Shown here: in pieces, positions 17,846-26,105 of the stretch
Layout of the letters: the number at the start of each line of letters is the position of its first letter
Position numbering within the stretch: the stretch's first letter is position 1
From: Modestobacter excelsi
GTDB taxonomy: Bacteria; Actinomycetota; Actinomycetes; Mycobacteriales; Geodermatophilaceae
Assembly (NCBI RefSeq): GCF_005930495.1
Contig: NZ_SJEX01000012.1
Span: 1 to 64,000, forward strand
DNA length: 64,000 nucleotides
Reading direction: 5' to 3'
Notes under the pieces: generated by a model
Told to the model about the DNA's origin: nothing
Seen by the model: the letters and a program-made list of their open reading frames with translations, nothing else
The model's database searches: none
Program-made: the position numbers and the translations under genes

Positions 17846-20190
17846 CGGACCAACTGCGGACCGGCACCTGGCTGGCCCCCGGCGAGCCGGTCGACCTGAC
17901 CAACTGCGAGCGGGAGCCGATCCACGTCCCCGGCAGCATCCAGCCCCGAGGGGTGCTGCTCGCGGTCAGCGAACCCGACATGGTCGTCCGCCAGGTCTCC
18001 CGCAACCTCGCCGACGTCGTCGGCACGGCCTGGGACGATGCGCTGGGCCGGCCGCTGGCCGAGGTGGTCGGCGTCGTGCCGGCCCAGGCGATCGCCCGGT
18101 CGGCCAGCGCGTTCGGCGACCTGCGGGAACGCAACCCGATCGAGCTGGTCCTCGACTGCGACGGCACCCCGTGCCCGGTCGACGCGATCCTGCACCGGGC
18201 CACGCACGACGGGACCGCCGCGGTCGGCGGCCAGCCGGTCGGCAGCACGCTCGTCGTCGAGCTGGAGCCGGCGTACGGCCCGCGGCCGTTCTCCTTCCCG
18301 AACACCTACCAGGCGGTGCGCGGGACGATCGCCGAGCTGAACCGGGCCAGCTCGCTGCAGGAGCTCTACGACATCACCGCCGAGGCGGTCCGCACGCTCA
18401 CCGGGTTCGACCGGGTGATGGTCTACCGCTACGACGCCGACCACAACGGCGAGGTCGTCGCCGAGGCCAAGCTGCCGGAGCTGAACTCCTTCCTCGGGCT
18501 GCACTACCCCGCCTCGGACATCCCGGCCCAGGCCCGGGCGCTGTACGAGAAGAACTGGATCCGGCTCATCTCCGACGTGCGCTACACGCCCTCGCGGCTG
18601 GAGCCGGTCGACCTGCCCGCCACCGGGCAGCCGCTGGACCTGACCTACTCGACGCTGCGCAGCGTCTCCCCCATCCACTGCGAGTACCTGCAGAACATGG
18701 GCGTGGGCGCCTCGATGTCGATCTCGCTGCTGCGCGACGACAGGCTCTGGGGCCTCATCGCCTGCCACCACCACTCCGGGCCGCACGCCCCGCCGTACGC
18801 GACCCGGGCAGCCGCGGAGTTCCTCGGCTCGACCCTGTCGCTGCGGCTGGTCGACCGGACCGAGGACGAGGAGCACCGCCGCGCGCTGCGGGTCCGCTCC
18901 ACGATGGCCTGGCTGACCGCCGCCGCGCTGGACGAGGACCGGCCGCTGGCCGAGACCGTGCTCGGCCGCCCGGGGCTGCTCGACGTGCTGCCGGCGGACT
19001 CCGTGGTGGTCAGCCTGCAGGGCTCGACCGGCAGCGCGGGGGTGCCGCTGACGGCGGAGGTCACCAGCGCGCTCGCCGCCTGGGCCGGGCACCAGGGCGG
19101 CGACGTGGTGAGCACCGACCGGCTGCCGCTGGTCGCCCCGGCGCTCGGCGTCCCCGGTGAGGTGGCCTGCGGCGTGCTGGCGCTGCCGCTGCCCGAGGGC
19201 CAGTTCGTCATCTGGACCCGGGTGGAGAAGGTGCACGCGGTCGACTGGGGCGGCGACCCGCACAACAAGGCGATCGCCGAGCGCGAGGGCGACGCGATCC
19301 GGCTGTCCCCGCGGAAGTCCTTCGACCGCTGGCAGGAGACCGTCCGCGACCAGGCCGAGCCCTGGACGCCGGCCGAGCTCTCCGAGGCCGGGGAGCTGCG
19401 CACCCACCTGCTCGAGGCGCTGTACGCCCGGTCCCGGCGGGTCGCCCGGACGGCGCTCACCCTGCAGCGCAGCCTGCTGTCGGAGCCGCCGGACCCCGAC
19501 CACCTGCACTTCGCGGTGCGGTACGTGCCCGCGGCCCGGGACTCGCAGGTCGGCGGCGACTGGTACGACGTGTTCCAGCAGCCCGACGGCGCGACCGTGC
19601 TGGTGATCGGCGACGTCGTCGGTCACGACACCGAGGCGGCGGCCTGCATGGGGCAGCTGCGCGGGCTGCTGCGAGGCATCACCTACGACAGCGCGGACAG
19701 CCCGGCCGGGGTGCTGACCCGGCTGGACCGGGCGATCGACGGCCTGCAGCTGGCGACGATGGCGTCGGTGCTGGTGGCCCGCCTGGAGCAGACCGACCAG
19801 GAGCGGGCGGCCGGGGTCACCCGGCTCCGCTGGTCGAACGCCGGGCACCTGCCGCCGGTGATCGCCGGCCCGGACGGCACCGTCTCGGTGCTCGACAGCC
19901 CCAGGCCGGACCTGCTGCTGGGCGTCGACGCCGGGGCGGCGCGCCAGGACCACGTGCTCACGCTCCCGCGCGGGGCGACGGCGCTGCTCTACACCGACGG
20001 CCTCGTCGAGCGCCGGGACCAGCTGTTCGACGACGGGATCGAACAGCTGCGCACGGAGCTCGGCGCGCTGTGGCAGGAGCCGGTCGACCGGCTGGTCGAC
20101 CAGCTCCTCGCCCGGCTGGTGCCCGGCGGCGCCGAGGACGACGTCGCCCTGGTGGCCGTGCGGCTCACGCCCCAGGGGCGCACCGGTTGA
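17842..20190 (+). CDS. Bacteriophytochrome with SpoIIE-type PP2C phosphatase output
   Basis: The 782-residue photoreceptor has PAS (about 15-115), GAF (about 130-300) and PHY (about 315-480) domains. The biliverdin-binding cysteine is Cys22 in LTNCEREPIHVPGSIQPRG. The GAF pocket shows HYPASDIPAQARALY and SPIHCEYLQNMGV, and the PHY tongue has the PRxSF motif in LSPRKSFDRW. In place of a histidine kinase, the C-terminus (about 560-775) is a SpoIIE/PP2C phosphatase with VGGDWYDVF, DVVGHDTEAAACMGQLRG and a final EDDVALVAV. Light would therefore gate dephosphorylation of a partner, most likely an anti-anti-sigma factor. No such STAS gene is in the window. Confidence 0.93.
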   Translation: MTDQLRTGTWLAPGEPVDLTNCEREPIHVPGSIQPRGVLLAVSEPDMVVRQVSRNLADVVGTAWDDALGRPLAEVVGVVPAQAIARSASAFGDLRERNPIELVLDCDGTPCPVDAILHRATHDGTAAVGGQPVGSTLVVELEPAYGPRPFSFPNTYQAVRGTIAELNRASSLQELYDITAEAVRTLTGFDRVMVYRYDADHNGEVVAEAKLPELNSFLGLHYPASDIPAQARALYEKNWIRLISDVRYTPSRLEPVDLPATGQPLDLTYSTLRSVSPIHCEYLQNMGVGASMSISLLRDDRLWGLIACHHHSGPHAPPYATRAAAEFLGSTLSLRLVDRTEDEEHRRALRVRSTMAWLTAAALDEDRPLAETVLGRPGLLDVLPADSVVVSLQGSTGSAGVPLTAEVTSALAAWAGHQGGDVVSTDRLPLVAPALGVPGEVACGVLALPLPEGQFVIWTRVEKVHAVDWGGDPHNKAIAEREGDAIRLSPRKSFDRWQETVRDQAEPWTPAELSEAGELRTHLLEALYARSRRVARTALTLQRSLLSEPPDPDHLHFAVRYVPAARDSQVGGDWYDVFQQPDGATVLVIGDVVGHDTEAAACMGQLRGLLRGITYDSADSPAGVLTRLDRAIDGLQLATMASVLVARLEQTDQERAAGVTRLRWSNAGHLPPVIAGPDGTVSVLDSPRPDLLLGVDAGAARQDHVLTLPRGATALLYTDGLVERRDQLFDDGIEQLRTELGALWQEPVDRLVDQLLARLVPGGAEDDVALVAVRLTPQGRTG

Positions 20191-20199
20191 GCCGGCGCC

Positions 20200-20460
20200 T
20201 CAGCGGTCGGTGAACTCCGGGTCCAGCCCGTCACCGGCCTGCCCGTCGCCGGCCGTGGCGACGGGCAGCGGTGCGTCGTCCCCGGCAGCCGCAGCCATCT
20301 CCGGGCCGTCCTCGACGGCCGGCTCGCCGGACCCGTCGGCCGACCTCCTCAGCTCCTCGAGCAGCGTGCGCTCGTCCTTCGCCAGCGGTCGGGTGTCGGG
20401 CTGCCCCGGCTCGCTCTCGTCGTTCCCGGTGGCCATCGCGGTGTCGGGGAGTTCGCTCAT
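20200..20460 (-). CDS. Small acidic hypothetical protein
   Basis: The 86-residue product is acidic and probably disordered (ELPDTAMATGNDESEPGQ), with one short helical stretch KDERTLLEELRRSADG. Nothing identifies a function. It is convergent with the bacteriophytochrome gene at a distance of 9 bases and lies 36 bases before the end of the monooxygenase gene in the same orientation. The codon pattern looks coding. Confidence 0.5.
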   Translation of the reverse strand: MSELPDTAMATGNDESEPGQPDTRPLAKDERTLLEELRRSADGSGEPAVEDGPEMAAAAGDDAPLPVATAGDGQAGDGLDPEFTDR

Positions 20461-20496
20461 GCCCCTGTCCTACCTGGTGGGCACCGCGCTGAACCG

Positions 20497-21588
20497 TCAG
20501 GCCGCGGCGTCGGTGGCCGCGAGCGTCCGCAGCAGCTCCCGGACGGCGCTCGGGCCCGCCCGGTTCGCGCCGATGGTGCTGGCCGAGGGGCCGTAGCCGA
20601 CCAGGTGCAGCCGGGGCTCGGCGACGACGCGGGTGCCGTCCATCGCGATCCCGCCGCCGGGGCCGCGCAGGCGCAGCGGCGCCAGGTGGTCCAGGGCGGC
20701 GCGGAAACCGGTCGCCCACAGGACGACGTCGGCGCGGACGGAGCGACCGTCGTCCCAGGCGACCCCGTCGGCGGTGAGCCGGTCGAACACCGGCAGCCGG
20801 TCCAGCACGCCGCGGGCCCGGGCGGCGAGGACCGCGTCGGTCTCCACCAGCCCGGTCACGCCGACCACGCTGCCCGGCGGCAGCCCGGCGCGGACCCGCT
20901 CGTCGACCAGGGCGACCGCGGCCCGGCCGGCGTCCTCGTCGAAGCCGCCGGTGCGCCAGACCGGTGGCCGCCGGGTCACCCAGGTGGTCGTGGTGACCTC
21001 GCTGATCTCGATCAGCTGCTGCACCGCCGAGGTCCCGCCGCCGACCACGACCACGTGCTGGCCGCGGAACTCCTCCGCGCCGCGGTAGTCGGCGGCGTGC
21101 AGCTGGCGCCCGGTGAACGCCTCGCGGCCCGGGTAGGCCGGCCAGAACGGGCGGGTCCAGGTGCCGGTGGCGTTCAGCAGCCCGCGCGCCGTCCACTCGC
21201 CCTCGCCGGTGTCCAACCGGAAGCCGTCGTCGGTGGCGTGCACCGAGCGGACGGCGACCGGGCGGTGCACCGGCAGGTCGAAGCGCCGCTCGTAGTCGGC
21301 GAAGTACCCGGCCACGACCTCGCTGGCCGGGTCGGCCGGGTCGGCGTGGGGCAGCGGCAGGCCGGGCAGCGGGTGGACCCGGTGCGCCCTGTCCAGCCGG
21401 AGCGAGGGCCAGCGGTGCTGCCAGGCCCCGCCCGGGGCGGCGTTCGCGTCGAGCACCACGAAGTCCGCACCGGCCCGGTGCAGCGCGTACGCCGCCGACA
21501 ACCCCGCCTGACCGGCCCCGATCACGACGACGTCCGCGTGCACGGGGTGTCCAACACCGGGGCGTCCCGAGCCATGCCCGGGGGCCAT
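20497..21588 (-). CDS. Flavin-containing monooxygenase-type NAD(P)/FAD oxidoreductase
   Basis: The protein of about 363 residues has the FAD dinucleotide motif VVVIGAGQAGLSAAYAL near the N-terminus, a second NADPH motif HVVVVGGGTSAVQQL in the middle and the closing ATG motif LWATGFRAALDHL followed by GYGPSASTIGANRAG. This is the layout of small YUC/CzcO-like monooxygenases. Candidate starts are the ATG at 21588 or an in-frame GTG closer to the FAD motif (VHADVVVIG). It would oxygenate or reduce a small substrate; which one is unknown. Confidence 0.8.
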   Translation of the reverse strand: MAPGHGSGRPGVGHPVHADVVVIGAGQAGLSAAYALHRAGADFVVLDANAAPGGAWQHRWPSLRLDRAHRVHPLPGLPLPHADPADPASEVVAGYFADYERRFDLPVHRPVAVRSVHATDDGFRLDTGEGEWTARGLLNATGTWTRPFWPAYPGREAFTGRQLHAADYRGAEEFRGQHVVVVGGGTSAVQQLIEISEVTTTTWVTRRPPVWRTGGFDEDAGRAAVALVDERVRAGLPPGSVVGVTGLVETDAVLAARARGVLDRLPVFDRLTADGVAWDDGRSVRADVVLWATGFRAALDHLAPLRLRGPGGGIAMDGTRVVAEPRLHLVGYGPSASTIGANRAGPSAVRELLRTLAATDAAA

Positions 21589-21613
21589 GGTGGCCGACCT
21601 GGCCCCCGGGGCG

Positions 21614-22378
21614 TCAGGTGGCGACGGCGGCGATCAGCCGGGGGCGCAGCGCTCCGGAGCCCAGCAGCCGGCCGACCCGACCGGACTGCTCCTCGGCCTC
21701 GGCCCAGGCCGGGTCCTCACCGTGCCGACGCTCGACCTCCTCGTCGACGGCGTCGGCCCGGTCCTTCCACTCCTGCGGGCTGTCGGCCAGGTCGGCGTCG
21801 GCGGCGCCGGTGACCCGGAACCCGGCCGCGGCCAGCAGCCGGTCCACCTCCTCCGACGAGGGGAAGCTGTTGCCCTCCGGCAGCGGCGGCGGCAGCGGCT
21901 CGTCGGCGACGAACACCAGCAGGCCCAGCCGGCCGCCGTCGACGAGCACCCGGCGCAGCTCACCGACCAGGTCCGCCTTCTCCTCGGTGGTGCACAGCAC
22001 GCCGAGGCACCACGCCGCGTCGAACGCGTCGTCGGCGAAGGGCAGGCGCTGGCTCAGCGCGACCACCGACGGCAGCCCGAACAGCCTCCGGCTGGCGTGC
22101 ACCGCCGGGGCCATCGGCTCGGCGCAGACCGGCCGCACCCCGCGCTCGGTGGCCAGCCACCCGGCGGGACCGCCGACCCCGGCGCCGGAGTCGAGCACCC
22201 TGTCCCCCGGCCGGACGTCGAGGGCGTCGGCCAGCCAGCGCAGCGCCCCCTCGCTCCCGCTGCCCCGGCAGCCGGCCGGGACGGCGTGCTCCGGTCCCAG
22301 CGCGAGCACCGCCTCCTCCGTCCAGCCGGCCACCGTGCCGAACTCGGACTCCATCGCCTCACTCGCCAGCTCGCTCAT
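21614..22378 (-). CDS. Class I SAM-dependent methyltransferase
   Basis: The 254-residue protein has motif I RVLDSGAGVGGPAGWLA, the acidic loop after strand 2 (VCAEPM), and the methyltransferase-11 strand LPFADDAFDAAWCLGVL. The ATG at 22378 overlaps the stop of the MTHFR-like gene by 4 bases, so the two are translationally coupled. A shared one-carbon theme is possible (folate methyl supply and methyl transfer) but is inference. The C-terminal extension is rich in Glu and may be helical. Confidence 0.8.
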   Translation of the reverse strand: MSELASEAMESEFGTVAGWTEEAVLALGPEHAVPAGCRGSGSEGALRWLADALDVRPGDRVLDSGAGVGGPAGWLATERGVRPVCAEPMAPAVHASRRLFGLPSVVALSQRLPFADDAFDAAWCLGVLCTTEEKADLVGELRRVLVDGGRLGLLVFVADEPLPPPLPEGNSFPSSEEVDRLLAAAGFRVTGAADADLADSPQEWKDRADAVDEEVERRHGEDPAWAEAEEQSGRVGRLLGSGALRPRLIAAVAT

Positions 22379-23433
22379 CCGACGCCCTCCCGGATCCTCG
22401 TGGCCACCTCGGCCTTGACCGCTGCCGCCCTCTCCTCGCCGGAGGCCGACGCGAGCCCCGACAGGTTCACCCCGACCACCCCCGGCACCGCCAGCAGCGC
22501 CCGCGCCTCCGTCACCGCCGCCTCGATGCCGGCGGCGACGGTGTCCGGAGCGGCGAGCACCCGCTCGACCTGGTCGTCGTCCAGGTGCAGGCCCGGGAAC
22601 CGCTGCAGCACGCGGGCGGACCGCTCGTCGGTGTAGACGGCGACCGCGGCGATGAACGGCAGCGTCGCCCCGGCGGCACGCGCCGCGGCGAGGAACTCCG
22701 CGAGCCGGGCTGCGCTGCCGACGTGGTTGAGCACGCAGAGCTGGGCGCCGGCGCGCTGCTTCTCCGCGACCCGGTCCGGCCGCTGCGGCACCGGTGGCGC
22801 GTCCGGTGACTCCGGCACCGCGGCGGACAGCCCGGCCGCGGTCGCCAGCGCGGTCAGCCGGGTGCCGTCGAGGTCGAACACCGACGTGACCTCCGAGCGC
22901 ACCCCGGTCCGCCGGCCGTCGCCGGTCACGCACAGCACCCCGTCGACACCGACGGCCGCCAGCCCGGCGAGCTCCTGCTCGAGCACCAGGCGGTTGCGGT
23001 CCCGGCAGGCCAGCGTCGTCCACGGCCGGCCACCGGCGGCGAGGACCTCCTGCGCCATCAGGGTGGGCGGCAGGTCGGGCCGGCCCTGGTGCTCCCCGAC
23101 GAGCAGGCCGTCGCTGACCGGGCCCAGGGTGCGCACCACCGACCGCACCGACGCCGGGTCGAAGGGGGCAACGGTGAGGTCGGCGAGCACGACCGGGCGG
23201 GACCGGGCCCGCTCCAGCAGCCCACCCGGCCTCGGTGCGGGTGCCACCGGGGTGGTGTCGGTCCAGCGGGGCAGCGGTGGGGCCAGGAAGACGCAGGCGT
23301 GCTCGGCGACCTCGCACCGGCCGTCGTCCCGGACGCCGCCGCAGGGTCCGAAGACCATCCGCTTCGGGCAGCCCGCCCGGGCCCCGGCCGTCGGGTCGTC
23401 CGGGAGCGGGCTCACCCCCTGTCGCTGTCCCAC
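22375..23433 (-). CDS. Methylenetetrahydrofolate reductase-like protein with PCGG motif
   Basis: The 352-residue product starts with the MTHFR_C-type Cys motif CPKRMVFGPCGGVRDDGRC, then a TIM-barrel like that of MetF: VVLADLTVAPFDPASVR, LACRDRNRLVLEQELAGL, GVDGVLCVTGDGRRTG, and AQLCVLNHVG. The 'CRDRN' and 'VTGD' segments are those that bind FAD and folate in MetF proteins. It corresponds to the divergent actinobacterial MTHFR-like class. The GTG at 23433 begins just before the Cys motif. The gene is co-translated with the methyltransferase that follows. Confidence 0.75.
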   Translation of the reverse strand: MGQRQGVSPLPDDPTAGARAGCPKRMVFGPCGGVRDDGRCEVAEHACVFLAPPLPRWTDTTPVAPAPRPGGLLERARSRPVVLADLTVAPFDPASVRSVVRTLGPVSDGLLVGEHQGRPDLPPTLMAQEVLAAGGRPWTTLACRDRNRLVLEQELAGLAAVGVDGVLCVTGDGRRTGVRSEVTSVFDLDGTRLTALATAAGLSAAVPESPDAPPVPQRPDRVAEKQRAGAQLCVLNHVGSAARLAEFLAAARAAGATLPFIAAVAVYTDERSARVLQRFPGLHLDDDQVERVLAAPDTVAAGIEAAVTEARALLAVPGVVGVNLSGLASASGEERAAAVKAEVATRIREGVG

Positions 23434-23559
23434 CCCCCGCGCCCCGAAACGCCGAGCGGCGCACCGTGGCCACTGTGAGCTGCGTGACGGATGTGTTCCG
23501 AGCGCATCCAGCGGGCACACGTGGAGGCGTCGAAGCAACCGACAAGAGACGGGGGCTCC

Positions 23560-24510
23560 GTGGTGCAGCCGATCCAGGACCAGCAGGTGTACCGGCACGT
23601 CGGGTACGTGATGAACGGCCGTGAGGACGTCGCCCACCGGGTGGGGCCGTTCCTGAAGAGCGCGATCGCCATGGGCGAACCCGTGGTGATCGCCTGCCCC
23701 GACCCGATGGCCTCCGCCCTCGCCGCCGCGCTGGGCAGCGACCAGGACGTCCACGTGGTGCCGGCCGAGCCCATCGGCCACCGGCCGCCGGACGCACTCG
23801 CCGCCATCGCCGACCTGGTCGACCGCGACCTGCCCGGTGACGGTCGCCGCCTGAACCTCGTCACCGGCCCCGGCCGGCAAGACGCCGGGTCGTCGTGGCT
23901 GCAGTTCGAGGCGCTGCTCAACCACGTGCTCGCCGACCGGCCGGTCGACCACCTCTGCCTGATGACCGCCGTCGAGGCCACGGACACCGCTGCCATGGCC
24001 CGGGCGACCCACCCGTGGCTGCTCACCGACGCGGGCCTGGTGCCCAGCCCGGACTACCGCGCACCCGAAGAGCTGCTGCGGGAGGTGCAGCGGGCCGGGG
24101 AGCCCGACCCGCTCGAGGCGACCGAGCCCACCCTGGCGCTGGTCGACCTCGACGACATGCGGGTGCTGCGCCGGGCGCTGAACCGGGTGCTGGCCCAGAG
24201 CGCGCTGTCCCCCGACGCCGCGCAGGACTTCGTGCTGGCCATCGACGAGGTGACCGCCAACGCCGCCGAGCACGGCATCCCGCCGGTCGACGTGCGGCTG
24301 TGGTGCACCCCGGAGCGGCTGCTGTGCGCGATCACCGACCACGGTGCGTGCTTCGACGACCCGCTGGTCGGCTACGGCCCCGCCCACGGGGACATGGCCG
24401 TCGGCGGGATGGGGCTGTGGCTCGCCCGCCGCTCGGTCGACAGCCTGACCGCCTCCCCGGCCGACGAGTTCGGCGACGGCTGCACCGTCCGCCTCGTCGT
24501 CAACGCCTGA
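23560..24510 (+). CDS. MEDS sensory domain fused to RsbW-like anti-sigma ATPase domain
   Basis: The protein of about 316 residues begins with a MEDS (DcmR sensory) domain: HVGYVMNGREDVAHRVGPFL followed by EPVVIACPDP and a RecA-like strand. It ends with an HATPase_c domain (from about residue 190) with the N-box IDEVTANAAEHGI, the G1-like DHGACFDDP and GGMGLWLARR. Such proteins are anti-sigma-factor-type kinases in partner-switching systems. GTG 23560 is preferred over the ATG at 23491 because GAGACGGGGG lies just before it. It could be a partner of the SpoIIE phosphatase domain 4 kb upstream. Confidence 0.8.
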   Translation: MVQPIQDQQVYRHVGYVMNGREDVAHRVGPFLKSAIAMGEPVVIACPDPMASALAAALGSDQDVHVVPAEPIGHRPPDALAAIADLVDRDLPGDGRRLNLVTGPGRQDAGSSWLQFEALLNHVLADRPVDHLCLMTAVEATDTAAMARATHPWLLTDAGLVPSPDYRAPEELLREVQRAGEPDPLEATEPTLALVDLDDMRVLRRALNRVLAQSALSPDAAQDFVLAIDEVTANAAEHGIPPVDVRLWCTPERLLCAITDHGACFDDPLVGYGPAHGDMAVGGMGLWLARRSVDSLTASPADEFGDGCTVRLVVNA

Positions 24511-24567
24511 CGGCCTCGCTGCAGGGGCCCGCCGCGAGCCTGCGAGTGGTGGGGGCAGCGAGGTCCT
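24511..24567 (-). repeat. 3'-end palindromic element R2
   Basis: On the minus strand it begins directly at the idi stop (aaggacctcgctgc) and closes with gcagcgaggccg. On the plus strand it begins directly after the stop of the MEDS/HATPase gene. It therefore fills the whole gap between two convergent genes. The arms differ from R1 by paired changes. Confidence 0.85.
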
Positions 24568-25125
24568 TCAGCGGTCCGTCAGCAGGCCGGCGGCCTCGAT
24601 GAGGCGAGCCTGCTCGCGGCACCACGGGGACCAGTCGTCGTGCTGCTGGGTCTCCTGCCGGTCGCGGAAGGTGGCCCAGTCCAGCATCTCCCACTCCCCG
24701 ACCTCGCTCGGGTCCGGGCGGGGCGTGCCGGTGAACCGCCCCAGGTAGACCGGGCAGATCTCGTTCTCCACCACGCCGCGGAACTCCGCGCGGTACCGGT
24801 AGGAGGGCACCGCGGGCCGCAGGTCGGCCACGCCGAGGCCGAGCTCGAAGTCTGCCCGCCGGGCGATCGCCGCGGTGTCGGTCTCCCCCGGCGCGGGGTG
24901 CCCGCACACCGTGTTGGTCCACATGCCCGGGAACGTCGCCTTCGTCTGCGCGCGGCGGGTGACCAGCAGCCGCGCCTCGTCGTCGAACAGGTAGGCCGAG
25001 AAGGCCCGGTGCAGCGGTGTCTCACCGTGGTGGACCAGCGGCTTGGGCATCGTGCCGATCGCCGTCCCCTGCTCGTCGACCAGGACGATCAGCTCTGCCG
25101 TCGGAGATGCCACCACGTCCCCCAT
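24568..25125 (-). CDS. idi: Isopentenyl-diphosphate delta-isomerase, type 1
   Basis: The 185-residue Nudix-fold enzyme interconverts IPP and DMAPP (EC 5.3.3.2), giving the starter for carotenoids, quinones and other isoprenoids. The catalytic cysteine lies in NTVCGHPAPGE, the Nudix helix in AIARRADFELGLGV, and the catalytic glutamate in VVENEICPVYLG. It starts at ATG 25125 or at a nearby GTG (VVASPT). No other isoprenoid gene is in the window. Confidence 0.92.
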   Translation of the reverse strand: MGDVVASPTAELIVLVDEQGTAIGTMPKPLVHHGETPLHRAFSAYLFDDEARLLVTRRAQTKATFPGMWTNTVCGHPAPGETDTAAIARRADFELGLGVADLRPAVPSYRYRAEFRGVVENEICPVYLGRFTGTPRPDPSEVGEWEMLDWATFRDRQETQQHDDWSPWCREQARLIEAAGLLTDR

Positions 25126-25207
25126 CGTCCCCGACGCGCGCGCGACGTGCGCGGACGGCCCCGACCGCCGGGTGCGCGGGCCCGGCGCAGCAGGCACTGT
25201 GGGGTGC

Positions 25208-26041
25208 ATGGACAGCTTCTCCCGCGGCGACCTCGTCTTCGACGTCCGGGACTCCGGCCCGGCCGACGGTGCCCCCGTCGTCCTGCTGCACGGCTTCCCG
25301 CAGGACGCCGGGGCGTTCGACCGGTTGAGCCCGGTGCTGCACTCGGCCGGGCTGCGCACGCTTGCCCCCGACCAGCGCGGTTACTCCCCCCGCGCCCGGC
25401 CTGAGGGGCGGTCGGCCTACGCCCTGCGGGAGCTGGTGGACGACGTCCTGGCCCTGCTGGATGCCGCCGGCCTGCAGAGCGCCCACGTGGTCGGGCACGA
25501 CTGGGGTGGCATCGTGGCCTGGGCGCTGGCCGGCTGGCACCCGTGGCGGGTGCGCACGCTGACCGCGCTGTCGGTGCCGCACCCGGCCGCGATGAGCCAG
25601 GCGCTGGTGCACAGCGACCAGGCGCTGCGCTCGTCCTACATGGGCTTCTTCCAGCTGCCGCTGGTCCCGGAGGGCGTGCTGCTGGCCGGGGGCGGCGCGG
25701 CGCTGCGGCGGATGCTGCGCTCGGGTGGCCTGCCGCCGGACCTCGTCGACTCCTACGTCGCCCGGATGCAGCAGCCGGGCGCGCTGACCGCCGCGCTGAA
25801 CTGGTACCGCGCGCTCCCCTACGGAGCCCGGACGCCGCTGGGCACGATCAAGGTGCCGACGCTGCACGTGTGGGGCGCCCGCGACGCCTTCCTGGGCCGG
25901 GCGGCGACCGAGGCCACCGCCCGGTTCGTCGAGGCGCCGTACGCCCTGGAGGTCCTCGAGGACGCCGATCACTGGATCCCCGAGCTGGCCGCCGAGCGCA
26001 CCGGGGAGCTGATCACCGCCCACGTGCGCACCTCGTCCTGA
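25208..26041 (+). CDS. Alpha/beta hydrolase, epoxide-hydrolase-like
   Basis: The 277-residue protein has the oxyanion strand VVLLHGFPQDAGAF and an Asp nucleophile in VVGHDWGGIVAW, which places it with epoxide hydrolases and haloalkane dehalogenases rather than serine esterases. The catalytic His lies in LEDADHWIPELA. A helical cap (about 140-220) lies between. The gene is divergent from idi, with an 82-base shared promoter gap. The substrate is unknown. Confidence 0.85.
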   Translation: MDSFSRGDLVFDVRDSGPADGAPVVLLHGFPQDAGAFDRLSPVLHSAGLRTLAPDQRGYSPRARPEGRSAYALRELVDDVLALLDAAGLQSAHVVGHDWGGIVAWALAGWHPWRVRTLTALSVPHPAAMSQALVHSDQALRSSYMGFFQLPLVPEGVLLAGGGAALRRMLRSGGLPPDLVDSYVARMQQPGALTAALNWYRALPYGARTPLGTIKVPTLHVWGARDAFLGRAATEATARFVEAPYALEVLEDADHWIPELAAERTGELITAHVRTSS

Positions 26042-26105
26042 TCGTCGGTGGCCGGGGGTGGAGGTCAGCGGTTGAGCGGTGTGCGTGTCCGGGTAGCGGT
26101 CCTGC

